Assembly (NCBI RefSeq): GCF_001570725.1
Contig: NZ_BCNV01000003.1
Span: 140,143-204,142, forward strand
Source: Paenibacillus amylolyticus
Lineage (GTDB): Bacteria; Bacillota; Bacilli; Paenibacillales; Paenibacillaceae
DNA: 64,000 nucleotides
Reading direction: 5' to 3'
Of the stretch, positions 45,548 through 54,636 are shown in pieces. Below the pieces are notes generated by a model. It made no database searches and was not told the origin of the DNA. It saw only the letters and a program-made list of their open reading frames with translations. The first letter of the stretch is position 1. Every line of letters begins with the position of its first letter. The position numbers and the translations under genes were made by a program.

Positions 45548-45820
45548 AATTGGTCTTTCGAAGGGAGTGAGCGTCATGAAACGACGGTCTAAGATGGTAT
45601 GCTCTATTACTATAATGAAGGTAAGAATGAACTGAATAATTCCGGTAGGTCATCAGACGAAGGTTGGAACACATCTCGTGTTCCAGCCCGGTCTGAGATC
45701 TTCCGACATATAGGGATATAACTGCTCAATTTTTCTGGCGTATGCGAGGTTTATTTGCTTGTGCAAATTTCTCATATACTCAGAATTTTTAAAAGCCGCA
45801 GGCATAGCCTGCGGCTTTTT
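45548..45820 (+). ncRNA. Candidate structured small RNA (~270 nt) ending in a terminator
   Basis: Between the promoter and the terminator at 45790-45820 lies a strong hairpin: TGGAACAC (45665-45672) pairs with GTGTTCCA (45678-45685) around ATCTC, extended by GG/CC and, after an internal loop, by CAGAC (45654-45658) with GTCTG (45691-45695). A second stem ATTTGC-TTGT-GCAAAT lies at 45753-45768. No known riboswitch or RNA family was recognised. A 19-codon frame at 45576-45635 (MKRRSKMVCS...) has AAGGGAG at 8-nt spacing, so it may be a dual-function RNA or a leader peptide for the kinase gene at 45889. Confidence 0.42.
45790..45820. terminator. Terminator before the second APH-type gene
   Basis: AAAAGCCGCAGGC and GCCTGCGGCTTTTT pair perfectly around ATA. 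Confidence 0.9.
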
Positions 45821-45888
45821 GCGCGCAAAAATAGGCATTCGTGTGTTACAGACAATCCATATGAAACAATCAAAAAGGAGAAATGCCC

Positions 45889-46875
45889 ATGTTAAAATTA
45901 AAATATTTATTTCAACATCATGATCTTGCCGAGATGATCCTGAAGAATTGGAACTATGATCCCGAATCGCTGGATATGTTTCAGTATTATCGCATATCCT
46001 CCAATGCCGTGTACCCGTTCAGAGATCAGGGGGAAGTTCGCTTGCTTCGTTTTGCCCCGGTAGAGGAGAAAAATCAAGTCAATCTTAGGGCTGAACTGGC
46101 GTTCCTACGTTATCTTCGAACGAATCATTATGGAGCCATGGAGGCTGTACCTTCTCATTCAGAGACAGAAATCGTAGAGGCTCACACCCCATGGGGAACG
46201 TACTATGCTTCTGTATTCAAGCGAGTACCCGGATCGCAGTTAGGAAGCCTTGATTTGAATGACACCATCCTGTACAGCTATGGTCAGGCATTGGGTGAGC
46301 TGCATCATCTATCGCGCGCATTCATACCTGAGCAGAAGGAGAAACGCTGGACCTATACAGAGGTTTTGGATTGGATGCGGGAGATCCTGAAGGGTTTTCC
46401 TGGTGAAACGGCTGCTCTGAACGAGGTGAAATTTCTCCAAACGTATTTTGCGACTTTACCGATGACCCAGCAAAATTTCGGTCTCATCCACTACGATTTT
46501 GAACTGGACAATGTCTTCTATGACGAAGAAAGCCAGTCTTGTTATGCCATTGATTTTGATGACTCGATGTATCACTGGTACGCGATGGATGTGGAGCGTA
46601 GCTTGGATAGTTTACGTGAGGAAATCGAGCCTGAGCAATGGGAGCAAAAAAGGGAATTGTTCCTGAACGGGTACTGGTCCAAGGCAGGAGAACGTTATGA
46701 TCTGGAGAGCATGTTCCCTGCATGTCGCCGTTTTGCCAACCTATATGGTTATGTGCGTGTGCTTCGGTCTGCTTCAGAACAGTGGTTACATGAACCGGAA
46801 TGGATGAGTGGATTAAGAGCGAGGTTAGCGAGGATAATGAAAGAAAAGGCAAAGCAATTCGGTCATCCAATTTAA
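45889..46875 (+). CDS. APH-fold phosphotransferase, second copy
   Basis: 328 residues from ATG 45889, eight bases after AAGGAG; the in-frame ATG at 45883 is too close. The kinase core is FGLIHYDFELDNVFYDEE and CYAIDFDD, so catalytic Asp sits in HYD where most relatives have HGD; this change is common in some uncharacterised Bacillota APH proteins. Only weakly similar to the APH protein at 16.9 kb, mainly in the core motifs. Substrate unknown. The gene is preceded by a terminator-ended RNA unit that may or may not control it. Confidence 0.82.
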   Translation: MLKLKYLFQHHDLAEMILKNWNYDPESLDMFQYYRISSNAVYPFRDQGEVRLLRFAPVEEKNQVNLRAELAFLRYLRTNHYGAMEAVPSHSETEIVEAHTPWGTYYASVFKRVPGSQLGSLDLNDTILYSYGQALGELHHLSRAFIPEQKEKRWTYTEVLDWMREILKGFPGETAALNEVKFLQTYFATLPMTQQNFGLIHYDFELDNVFYDEESQSCYAIDFDDSMYHWYAMDVERSLDSLREEIEPEQWEQKRELFLNGYWSKAGERYDLESMFPACRRFANLYGYVRVLRSASEQWLHEPEWMSGLRARLARIMKEKAKQFGHPI

Positions 46876-46969
46876 AGTCTACACGTAAAAAGTTATATCC
46901 ACCAATACATTGAACACTGAACATTGAACGTATGTCATGTCTCATACCAGAATCAGTCCTCATAACAAA

Positions 46970-47016
46970 CAAACCAGCTTGGGAAATCGAGTGTAGCATC
47001 CCCAAGCTGGTTTTTA
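46970..47016. terminator. Bidirectional terminator between APH and CAP-SLH genes
   Basis: AAACCAGCTTGGG and CCCAAGCTGGTTT are perfect 13-bp arms. Confidence 0.9.
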
Positions 47017-47020
47017 CATG

Positions 47021-49261
47021 TTACTCCTTGTAATCACTTATCGAAGTTCGCCCCGCCTCTACACTGATCCAGTAGGAATAATCTTCGCGTACGTCCACAT
47101 AGAGATTAAGTTCCTTCGCGTCAAGGTTACTTACCGTCAGTTTAAAATTGCCATAGGCATCTGTTGTAACCTGTTGCGTCTGGATGTGCTCTACAGCAGG
47201 CGATGGACCATGGATTTTGATCGGCATCGTCTGGTTGGCATACGCCGGGAACGTTCCTTGAAGGATCAGCGTGTGATCGTCAGAATATACTGCTTTCATG
47301 GTCTGATCCGGTAGTCCACCGTTCTTTTCATTCTCGGTAGCTTCAGTGGCATTCTTGGGTCTGCTCCATAGTTCGAATCCTTTTTCCTTCAGGTTCTGGA
47401 GAAAAACAACGGCCTCTGCCCGGGTCAAGGATTCTTGTCCCGCATAACCTTGCACCGTAGCTGCCGTTTTGCCCGAAGAGTATCCCATGTTCAGCAGATA
47501 CCGGATGGCATCTTCATCCTTGATATAATTTTTACCGCCAAGACCAGCTACAATTACAGCTACTTCTGTCCGGTTCAAGGCATGATTGCGAAGCTTTGGA
47601 TTCTGCTTGCTGGCATCCAGATTCAGATTCAACGCGGAAGCATAGGTATAGTAACGATCACTCCAGATGTTTCCTTTGACGGCTTGCCCCTCCACAGCAT
47701 CGATGCTCTGAATGACATGGGAATTCGCATACAGCTTGAACAACATGGAGAGAAATTCGGCCTCACTTACCTGATTGTTGGGTTTGAACGTTCCATCCTC
47801 GTATCCACTGACCATCTCTTGTTGAACGGCCCATTGAATGGCATCTTTCGCCCAATGTGTGCGGATATCAGTTAATTGGGGGATTCCCGTTACCGTAACA
47901 GAGACAACCGCTTCTTTCCCTTCAAAGCGAATCCGAATTTCGGCTTTACCGGCCTGAAGACCGAGTATTTTGCCATCCTTGATGGCAATGCGATCTGATG
48001 TCGTCGTGAAGGAAACGTTAGACTGTGGAACATAGGATGTTCCGTTATCATTCACGGCAGTGATCGAAGGCAGATCAATCTGTTCTCCTGTTCGAACGTT
48101 CAGGTTTTGTTGTCCTGGCGTTATACGGGTAAGAGTGGCATCTTGAACACCGTCAACATGGAAGAAACGCGTAGAGTATGTGATTTCCGCTGCTGTACCG
48201 TTCTTCTTTTGCAGACCTGTAATTCGAATGTTGAACGTATCGCCGTTCTTTAACATTTGCACATCATCGGGACGGAAGATAATAGCGTAGCCATATCCAT
48301 ATCCACCTGTCTCTACATTGAAATAGGCTTGATTAAACCATTGTTTATCCGCAGGGTCCACGTTGTAATAACCTGTTGGAAAGCCACTGTTCTGATTGTT
48401 GGCATTAAAGGTCCACGTACGTTGATCGGAAGTTCGAGTCATCTCGACCTGTACCTCAGACAGTGATGGTTTCGCGAATACATCTGTATTCAGTTGAACG
48501 GACCAGGCCTGTGTACTGCCAAAGGCTTCGATTGGAAAGGCGCCCTGATTTGGAAACAGACTGTAGTTAAAAGGGGCTGACCCAGTTCTGCTCTTGTCGA
48601 ATACCTGCATGGCACTATAGTACTGATCATATGTCTTGCCTGCTTCACTACGAGTGGCGAGTCCAAATCCGATTCGTTGCAATTGTGGACTCAAAACCCA
48701 GCGTCGGTGACCCAATCGATCAATATTGGAGGCATCCGAATCATTCATGTAGGCCTGGATGCTTTTTGTCAGGACGTTATTCTTGGCACTGCTGGTAAGG
48801 TACAGATTGGAGCTGCTGGCAGACTTTGAACCTATGTCAAAGAAATCCTTTGGCATATCTCCCGGCTGCTCTGGATAATGGGACAGGTATCCACCCGTGG
48901 AGACCACAACAGCCCCATGCTGGGCTTGACGATTCAATGTCGAATCAAGGACAAGATCTCCCTGAAGACCCGTGATAAAACGATAAAAGTTGGCTGCGTT
49001 CAGCCCCTGCTCCAGATAGGCGTCACTTACCACACCAGCAGAGTAGGGAGCACTTGTCGAAGGTGTCTCTTTATACAAGGGAGATGCATCATTGCCATTC
49101 ATCCACTGATCCCACTTCTGAACAATTTCTTGCTGACTTCGCTCTGGCAGCAAACTGTCGATCTGTTCTGCATGCGCCGCTTGAGCACCCCATAACAGAA
49201 ACAGCAGGCCTGCCAAGGGCAGAGTGAACAGTGAATGCATTTTATTTTTTCGGTAAACCAT
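47021..49261 (-). CDS. Secreted CAP-domain protein with Ig-like and SLH domains
   Basis: 746 residues from the ATG at 49259-49261, 8 nt after GAGAGGGG; the open frame 41 codons further up lacks a site. Order: signal peptide, CAP domain (~65-340; IDRLGHRRWVLSPQ), Ig-like (Big_2) domain (~365-450, TPGQQNLNVRTGEQIDLP), three SLH-like domains (~455-635; DIRTHWAKDAIQWAVQ), and the C-terminal IHGPSPAVEHIQT domain seen in the smaller paralogue. SLH domains suggest wall anchoring. The two CAP genes share very high similarity through the first half. Confidence 0.88.
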   Translation of the reverse strand: MVYRKNKMHSLFTLPLAGLLFLLWGAQAAHAEQIDSLLPERSQQEIVQKWDQWMNGNDASPLYKETPSTSAPYSAGVVSDAYLEQGLNAANFYRFITGLQGDLVLDSTLNRQAQHGAVVVSTGGYLSHYPEQPGDMPKDFFDIGSKSASSSNLYLTSSAKNNVLTKSIQAYMNDSDASNIDRLGHRRWVLSPQLQRIGFGLATRSEAGKTYDQYYSAMQVFDKSRTGSAPFNYSLFPNQGAFPIEAFGSTQAWSVQLNTDVFAKPSLSEVQVEMTRTSDQRTWTFNANNQNSGFPTGYYNVDPADKQWFNQAYFNVETGGYGYGYAIIFRPDDVQMLKNGDTFNIRITGLQKKNGTAAEITYSTRFFHVDGVQDATLTRITPGQQNLNVRTGEQIDLPSITAVNDNGTSYVPQSNVSFTTTSDRIAIKDGKILGLQAGKAEIRIRFEGKEAVVSVTVTGIPQLTDIRTHWAKDAIQWAVQQEMVSGYEDGTFKPNNQVSEAEFLSMLFKLYANSHVIQSIDAVEGQAVKGNIWSDRYYTYASALNLNLDASKQNPKLRNHALNRTEVAVIVAGLGGKNYIKDEDAIRYLLNMGYSSGKTAATVQGYAGQESLTRAEAVVFLQNLKEKGFELWSRPKNATEATENEKNGGLPDQTMKAVYSDDHTLILQGTFPAYANQTMPIKIHGPSPAVEHIQTQQVTTDAYGNFKLTVSNLDAKELNLYVDVREDYSYWISVEAGRTSISDYKE

Positions 49262-49431
49262 GTTTCCAACCCCTCTCAATTCTGAACGTACGAAGAACAT
49301 ATGCATGTACAACATCATGGTATATTCATCGACATTACAGCTGATTTTGCTTAGAGGCAGGTATGGGAGCATAAGGTCGAGCATGTGAAGGAGTGGGAGG
49401 GAAATGAGTAAGAATTGTTAGTTTATTAGTG

Positions 49432-49478
49432 AAAAAAGAGCACAGGCTGCCCCCGCCAATTCGGGACAGCTTGTACTC
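49432..49478 (-). terminator. Terminator after the 49.5-kb hypothetical gene
   Basis: On the minus strand a long, slightly mismatched stem (GAG-ACA-GCTG-CCCG with CGGG-CAGC-TGT-CTC) is followed by six T. Confidence 0.7.
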
Positions 49479-49501
49479 CTCATACATATGTATCTACTTT
49501 T

Positions 49502-50104
49502 TTAGTCGAGACTCAGGTCAAAATCAGGCTCGCACATATAATCTAAAGGGTACAGATCATCGCGGGCTGAGATTAATGCACGGAAATGAAGATAAAGATT
49601 ATTGGGCTGTACCACAATGCCACCAACACGATGAGGCATAAGTTCAGCCACGACGAAGACATCTTCGGCATTGTTACATCTAAAAAGAACATCCTTCGTA
49701 TTAATGACTTCCTCCAGGTAACTGTAAGTCATCACGTGAAATATTTGTCCACGCCAGTTTGTCTTAATCACTTTATAGGACTGTGTGCGAACCAGATCTA
49801 GATAACGTTCCAGCTGGAACGTATGCTCAAATTGCGTAATGTAGCCTTTTTTGTCCACATCAATTGTAAACTCCACATCATAGCTCACATGCATTTCATC
49901 TTTATAAGTTCCGTTCATGATCTTCATGGCGTCAAAGTGTGATCCGAATTCCAAATCTTCCACATATGGAATGGTAACGAGTTCAGGATCAACATGATCT
50001 GTAATCTGGCTGTTACTGGAAGGTGCGTTGTAATACTTCGATGGCTGAAGATCAATCGATCCAATCATGCTTCCTGGGAAACCGGGGCTGCAAGTTATTC
50101 GCAT
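49502..50104 (-). CDS. Unrecognised cytosolic protein (200 aa)
   Basis: The ATG at 50102-50104 is six bases after AAGGAG; another ATG two codons upstream overlaps the site. The protein is acidic, rich in aromatic residues and mixed alpha/beta, with no signal peptide or Cys pairs. The GVTIPYVEDLEFGSHFDAMKI-like middle and PNNLYLHFRALISARDDLYPLDY end do not match a family I know. It is divergent from a coding remnant and small accessory genes, a setting often rich in strain-variable proteins. Confidence 0.65.
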   Translation of the reverse strand: MRITCSPGFPGSMIGSIDLQPSKYYNAPSSNSQITDHVDPELVTIPYVEDLEFGSHFDAMKIMNGTYKDEMHVSYDVEFTIDVDKKGYITQFEHTFQLERYLDLVRTQSYKVIKTNWRGQIFHVMTYSYLEEVINTKDVLFRCNNAEDVFVVAELMPHRVGGIVVQPNNLYLHFRALISARDDLYPLDYMCEPDFDLSLD

Positions 50105-50125
50105 AGTCATCTCCTTTAAATTTAA

Positions 50126-50344
50126 TCAGTAATTAGACGAACGACTAAGAAGAAAGTTGCACCAGAATTAGGAAATAGAGGACGGGATGAACCTGTACAC
50201 TGGCGCTATTTCCAATCTACCTACTCTTTTGATACAGTAACTGTAGGACATATCGGAGATACATATCAATTATCAGACAATGTTTTCATGAATGGGTCAT
50301 GGAGAATCATGCCCCATATCGCTCTCGGAGAGGAGTCCATCTAA
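50126..50344 (+). pseudogene. Start-less coding remnant (72 codons)
   Basis: An open frame without a plausible start reads protein-like residues such as EPVHWRYFQSTYSFDTVTVG and ends TAA at 50342-50344, overlapping the next ATG by one base (TAATG). Only 21 bp separate it from the divergent gene, so there is no space for a promoter or N-terminal part. It looks like the C-terminal end of a deleted gene whose stop remained coupled to the GyrI-like gene. Family not recognised. Confidence 0.4.
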
Positions 50345-50820
50345 TGAATGTGAATGATAAAGTGATCGAACAGCAGTCCCTTACCTTTGTGGGCATTAAA
50401 CGAACGTTCTCTTGTGTGGATGGAGAGAATTTAAGAGAAATTCCAAAGATGTGGCAAGATGCATTGGCAGATGGAATTGAGGAACGTTTAAACGGGTTCA
50501 ATAACGGAGCCATTCCTGGTTTGGTGGGAATCTGTGTAGATCAGCGAGAGCTGCAGGACAATCAAATGGAGTATTGGATTGCTACCTCTCACTCAGGTGA
50601 AGTGCCTGAAGGTTTGGTGTCAATCGAACTCCCCGCGTCCCATTGGGTTGTATTTGAGGCCGATGAATTAGAGCCGGAGGCGATACAACGGTTGTGGCAC
50701 CATATTATGACAGAGTGGTTTCCTTCCACTTCATATCAGCATGCAGGTATTCCGGAACTTGAAGTATATAAAGGTCACGGCACACCTCCCCAAATCTGGA
50801 TACCTGTAAAATCTGTGTAA
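50344..50820 (+). CDS. GyrI-like / effector-binding-domain protein
   Basis: 158 residues from ATG 50344, 8 nt after GGAGAGGAG. The fold is the stand-alone AraC effector-binding (GyrI-like) type: FVGIKRTFSC, MWQDALADGIEERL, GLVGICVDQ, MEYWIATSHSGEVPEGLVSIELPASHWVVFE, then IPELEVY at the end. Such proteins bind small molecules or modulate partners; no DNA-binding domain is present. The stop of the coding remnant overlaps its start, suggesting an older operon. Confidence 0.82.
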   Translation: MNVNDKVIEQQSLTFVGIKRTFSCVDGENLREIPKMWQDALADGIEERLNGFNNGAIPGLVGICVDQRELQDNQMEYWIATSHSGEVPEGLVSIELPASHWVVFEADELEPEAIQRLWHHIMTEWFPSTSYQHAGIPELEVYKGHGTPPQIWIPVKSV

Positions 50821-50845
50821 GCAAAATTGAAATAGGAGGTCTACG

Positions 50846-51295
50846 ATGTTATCTAATAAAGTGATTGATCATTGCCAGGAGCAAGGCTGGTGGCATGAAG
50901 ATGTTCCAGCAGCATACGAAGAAGCATTACGGAAGCTAGAGATCGATCTACAGTCAGATTTTGCACAATTTTATTTACATGCAGAGGATGGGCCGACTTT
51001 CTACAGCAGGCATCAGGAGTTGTATCAGATCTGCTGGTTTATGGAGAACACCGTATATATGGAAGACATGAATGTAGCACAGCTTACACTGGGGCTTCCC
51101 GAGGCGTATATTCCAATGGATAGTTTTGAAGGTGAAGGTGGATTTTTCTACAACCGTCAGACGGGAGAAGTGGTGCTGGTGGAACTGGGGGAGTCCATCG
51201 AACGGTTTCTCAATGGCGAGAGTGAGCCTCAGTGGGCTGATTTCAATGCTTTTCTGGAGTGGTATTTCGTCCTGGAAGAGGAGACGGTGCAATGA
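50846..51295 (+). CDS. SUKH/SMI1-like small protein
   Basis: 149 residues after ATAGGAGG. The pattern GLPEAYIPMDSFEGEGGFFYNRQTGEVVLVELGE and the end WADFNAFLEWYFVLEE resembles SMI1/KNR4 (SUKH) proteins, many of which are immunity proteins of contact-dependent or polymorphic toxins. Assignment is from sequence shape, not a search. Its stop overlaps the start of the next gene (ATGA). No toxin gene is present nearby. Confidence 0.6.
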   Translation: MLSNKVIDHCQEQGWWHEDVPAAYEEALRKLEIDLQSDFAQFYLHAEDGPTFYSRHQELYQICWFMENTVYMEDMNVAQLTLGLPEAYIPMDSFEGEGGFFYNRQTGEVVLVELGESIERFLNGESEPQWADFNAFLEWYFVLEEETVQ

Positions 51296-51732
51296 AAGAT
51301 CTAACACCGGAACATGCCGAACTGGAGCGACAAATTATTGAAACGGTAGAAGCTGGTAATGTGCTGGATGAAACGCAACAACATGAACAAGCACTTATCT
51401 ATTATGATCAGGCATGGGGCATGTTACCCGAGCCAAAGATGGATTGGGAGGTTGCAAGCTGGATCGCATCCTGCCACGCGAATGCACATATGGATCTGAA
51501 GCAATATGAACTGGCGAAGCCGTGGGCTGAGATATCGTTGCAAACACGGAGTACGGATAGAAATACGAGTCCGTTGATCGATCTCGGCATGATCTGCATG
51601 AGACTTGAACAGCATGACGAGGCGTATTCGTATCTGCATCAGGCGTATGACTTCGGCAAAGAGCGCGCATTTCAGGGAAGCCCAAGGGACGTGTTGATGT
51701 ATTACAAAGAGGAGCGTGCTAAGCGTAAATAG
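51292..51732 (+). CDS. Tetratricopeptide-repeat protein
   Basis: 146 residues from ATG 51292, whose ATGA overlaps the previous stop, so translation is coupled. Three TPR-like helix pairs are readable (HEQALIYYDQAWGMLPEPK, LKQYELAKPWAEISLQTRS, LEQHDEAYSYLHQAYDFGK). It is cytosolic and probably a partner of the SUKH-like protein. Similar TPR proteins occur next to immunity proteins in Bacillota. Confidence 0.8.
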   Translation: MKDLTPEHAELERQIIETVEAGNVLDETQQHEQALIYYDQAWGMLPEPKMDWEVASWIASCHANAHMDLKQYELAKPWAEISLQTRSTDRNTSPLIDLGMICMRLEQHDEAYSYLHQAYDFGKERAFQGSPRDVLMYYKEERAKRK

Positions 51733-51761
51733 CGTGATACCCCGCCATACCGTCAATAGAG

Positions 51762-51806
51762 AAGGGTACCCCAGTTGGCCAATGATTGACCACAGGAGTA
51801 CCCTTT
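51762..51806. terminator. Hairpin between TPR and CBS genes
   Basis: AAGGGTAC and GTACCCTT pair, with CC/GG continuing inside; T run is short, so it is a weaker terminator for both convergent genes. Confidence 0.6.
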
Positions 51807-51848
51807 CGAGTTGAATATTCGTTTATTACCGGGATGTTCTGCTTAAAT

Positions 51849-52253
51849 CTAATCCGAAATGTTACGCGTATAATATTCAATAATATCCTTACGACGGATA
51901 ATACCGAGGAAGACACGATCGACATCTACCACGGGCACAAAATTTTGGTCTGCTGCAAGTGTCAGCATATCCTCCATTTCAGCCTCAATGTATACACATT
52001 CATTATATACCCGATTGTTAATCTCATGGACCTGAACCTGATCCATCGTATCAAAAGTCAATCCGGGTGTATTTCGCATTTTCCATAACAAATCGCCTTC
52101 GGACAGGGTAGCAACATATTTTCCATCCTGGTCAATCACGGGAATGGCGGTGTAGTGCTGCGATTCCAGTTGCTCAATAGCATCTTTCATGGAAGCGGTA
52201 GACTTGATATAGGCCACTTCGGCTTTGGGGAGTAAAAAATAGCTGATTTCCAT
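51849..52253 (-). CDS. CBS-domain pair protein
   Basis: 134 residues from the second of two ATG codons (52251-52253), 7 nt after AAGGAG; the first ATG is only 4 nt away. Two CBS motifs: AEVAYIKSTASMKDAIEQLESQHYTAIPVIDQDGKYVATLSEGDLL and ECVYIEAEMEDMLTLAADQNFVPVVDVDRVFLGIIRRKDII. The pair forms a nucleotide-binding Bateman module, similar to Bacillus CbpB/YkuL-type stand-alone proteins. Ligand and partner cannot be read. Confidence 0.87.
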   Translation of the reverse strand: MEISYFLLPKAEVAYIKSTASMKDAIEQLESQHYTAIPVIDQDGKYVATLSEGDLLWKMRNTPGLTFDTMDQVQVHEINNRVYNECVYIEAEMEDMLTLAADQNFVPVVDVDRVFLGIIRRKDIIEYYTRNISD

Positions 52254-52430
52254 CATCGGGCTCCTTTTCAGCCTTTTGCATAGCAAAAAAGCTTTAGTAT
52301 GTAATCTCACTCTTCTTATTTAAACATATTATGTGAGCTTTCGGCTATTTTTAATGATAAATTCGTCAGATTTGTTTCATTGTTTAAATGGCTCTGGAAA
52401 TCTATAGTGTATATTAGAGGTGATGTAACC

Positions 52431-54539
52431 ATGAAATCCAAACGTAAATTAATGTACGGACTGCTGCCCATCTTATTTGCAGGTGGAATCGGAATGTATC
52501 TATACATGCAGAATAACAAAGAAGCAGAGGCCAAACCCCAGACCACCGTGAATCAGTACATAGAGCATCTGCAGAAAAAAGAGTTTGACCAGCTGTATAC
52601 GTTGATGACGCCTGCTTCGCTGCAAGACTCGGGCATGAACAAGGAACAATTTGTTGAGAAATACAATGCGATCTATTCGGGTATGGAAGTATCCACCGTC
52701 AAGGCGGAAGTTAAGCCAGTGGATGTTGCCGAAACGGCGTCTGATGACAGCAAGGCAACTGCAGAGAATACTAACCCGGATACGTATGAAGTGGATTATG
52801 ACCTGCAACTGACAACCTTTTTGGGAGAAGTTAGTGAGACGCATACACTGAATCTGGTGCGGCAGGAGCTTGAAGACGGGAGTAAAACCTGGCAAATTAA
52901 CTGGCAGCCTTCGCTGATTCTGACTGACATGATTAAGGGCAGTAAGGTACGCGTGAGGACGCTGTTCCCGGATCGTGGAAACATTGTGGATCGCGATGGT
53001 TTGCCGCTGGCTACCAAGGGTACGATGAACGAATGGGGCATTGTACCTGAGAAACTTGGTGATAACCCGGACCAGATGATCGCCCGAATCGCGAGCTATT
53101 ATCAGGTTTCGGAAGATGCCATTCACAAGGCGCTTGCGCAGACATGGGTGAAACCGGAATATTTTGTCCCGATTGCTTCCACGGAAGAGTTTGACGTACC
53201 TTCGTCTTTAAGCGGGGTTACGATGCAAAGCAAAGAAATCCGTTATTATCCACTCGGTGAGGCAGCTGCACACCTGATTGGTTACGTGCGGAAAGCCACC
53301 AAAGAAGATCTGGATAAGGATACGGAAGGGTATTATCGCGCAGAGGACTGGATCGGCAAAGCAGGTTTGGAGCAGTCCATGGAGAAACAGCTGCGTGGTG
53401 AACGTGGCGGTCTGATTGAAATCACGGATGAATCCGGCAACTCCCGCTCTGAGCTTATTCGTAAGGATGCTGTAGATGGACAGGATGTGCAACTGACGAT
53501 TAGCTCCAAGCAACAAAAGAAATTGTATCAGACATTATCCAGCGGAGGAGATGCCGGAGCGATGGTACTGATGAATCCAACGGACGGCAACCTGCTGGCG
53601 TTGGCCAGTGCGCCTTCCTATAACCCGAACAAGATGGTTACAGGACTTACTCAGGCAGAGTGGGATGCATATTCGGCGAATGAGAAGCTTCCTTTTATCA
53701 ACAGAGTCACTACCCGGTATGCACCGGGATCAACCTTCAAAGCGATTACAGCCGCAGCTGGACTGATGGAGAAGGTGACCACAGCGGACAAAACACATGA
53801 TATCTCTGGCTTGCAATGGCGCAAAGACGATAGTTGGGGCGGTTATTATGTCAAGCGTGTGAAGAGCTTATCTCCGGTGAATATGGTCGATGCACTGGTG
53901 TACTCGGACAATATTTACTTTGCCATGGAAGCGATCGAGATGGGCAGCGCTAAGTTTATTGATGGGATCCAGAAGTTTGGTTTTGGTGATAACTTTGGAC
54001 TGGATGAATTGTATTTGAAGCGGAGCCAATACGCCAACGAAGCGAATCTGGATCTGTCGTCTGAGGTGTTGCTCGCGGATACGTCCTATGGGCAAGGGGA
54101 GATGTTGATGTCACCGATTCATCTGGCAACGTCATTTACACCTTTTATTAATGAAGGAAAACTGGTGAAGCCTGTTCTGATTGAGGGAAAAGAAAGCACT
54201 GACCCTGAGGTGATTATTACTCCAGAAGCCGCAAATACGGTTAAGGATGCTTTGGGAGAAGTCGTTTCCCGGCAGGGAGGCACGGCCCACTCCTTGAATT
54301 CAATCGCTGGAGGACTCGCGGGTAAGACGGGAACAGCAGAGTTGAAAGCGAAGAAGGGAGAAAAGGGTCAAGAGAACGGATTTTTCGTGGTATTTGATAC
54401 CGACTCTCCGACCTTCCTGTTATCCGCTATCATTGAAGAGGTGAACGGCCGGGGCGGAAGCCACTATGTCGTGGATAAGTTAAAGCCTTTCTTGGAGAAG
54501 TTGGAAATGCCCGACAAGGTAAACAATGGAGCCGAGTAA
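52431..54539 (+). CDS. Class B penicillin-binding protein (PbpC/MecA-type)
   Basis: 702 residues from ATG 52431, after AGAGGTGAT. Order: one N-terminal membrane anchor (~8-25), an NTF2-like MecA N-terminal domain (~40-165), the dimerisation domain (~180-340), and the transpeptidase domain (~370-700). Catalytic motifs are Ser434-x-x-Lys437 (STFK), Ser492-Asp-Asn494, and Lys632-Thr-Gly634. It is a peptidoglycan D,D-transpeptidase at the outer membrane face. The MecA-type N-domain is normal for the Bacillus PbpC group and does not itself mean resistance. Monocistronic with a terminator behind it. Confidence 0.94.
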   Translation: MKSKRKLMYGLLPILFAGGIGMYLYMQNNKEAEAKPQTTVNQYIEHLQKKEFDQLYTLMTPASLQDSGMNKEQFVEKYNAIYSGMEVSTVKAEVKPVDVAETASDDSKATAENTNPDTYEVDYDLQLTTFLGEVSETHTLNLVRQELEDGSKTWQINWQPSLILTDMIKGSKVRVRTLFPDRGNIVDRDGLPLATKGTMNEWGIVPEKLGDNPDQMIARIASYYQVSEDAIHKALAQTWVKPEYFVPIASTEEFDVPSSLSGVTMQSKEIRYYPLGEAAAHLIGYVRKATKEDLDKDTEGYYRAEDWIGKAGLEQSMEKQLRGERGGLIEITDESGNSRSELIRKDAVDGQDVQLTISSKQQKKLYQTLSSGGDAGAMVLMNPTDGNLLALASAPSYNPNKMVTGLTQAEWDAYSANEKLPFINRVTTRYAPGSTFKAITAAAGLMEKVTTADKTHDISGLQWRKDDSWGGYYVKRVKSLSPVNMVDALVYSDNIYFAMEAIEMGSAKFIDGIQKFGFGDNFGLDELYLKRSQYANEANLDLSSEVLLADTSYGQGEMLMSPIHLATSFTPFINEGKLVKPVLIEGKESTDPEVIITPEAANTVKDALGEVVSRQGGTAHSLNSIAGGLAGKTGTAELKAKKGEKGQENGFFVVFDTDSPTFLLSAIIEEVNGRGGSHYVVDKLKPFLEKLEMPDKVNNGAE

Positions 54540-54575
54540 GGTATGCGAAGAAAATAGAGTGAGGTTATAAATAAC

Positions 54576-54605
54576 AAAAAAACACCGGTTACGGTGTTTT
54601 TTTGT
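54576..54605. terminator. Bidirectional terminator between PBP and SRPBCC genes
   Basis: AACACCG and CGGTGTT pair around GTTA, flanked by A7 and T7. Confidence 0.88.
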
Positions 54606-54636
54606 TTGCGGCTATACCAAGGGTACACCAAATAGA

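Noticed and set aside
45653..45838. 61-codon minus-strand frame over the candidate small RNA
   Set aside because: Overlaps the hairpin and terminator, no ribosome binding site; the hairpins explain the sequence better.
52431..54539. mecA-type beta-lactam resistance gene
   Set aside because: The MecA-like N-terminal domain is normal for PbpC-type PBPs of Bacillales, and no mec regulatory genes or cassette features are nearby.
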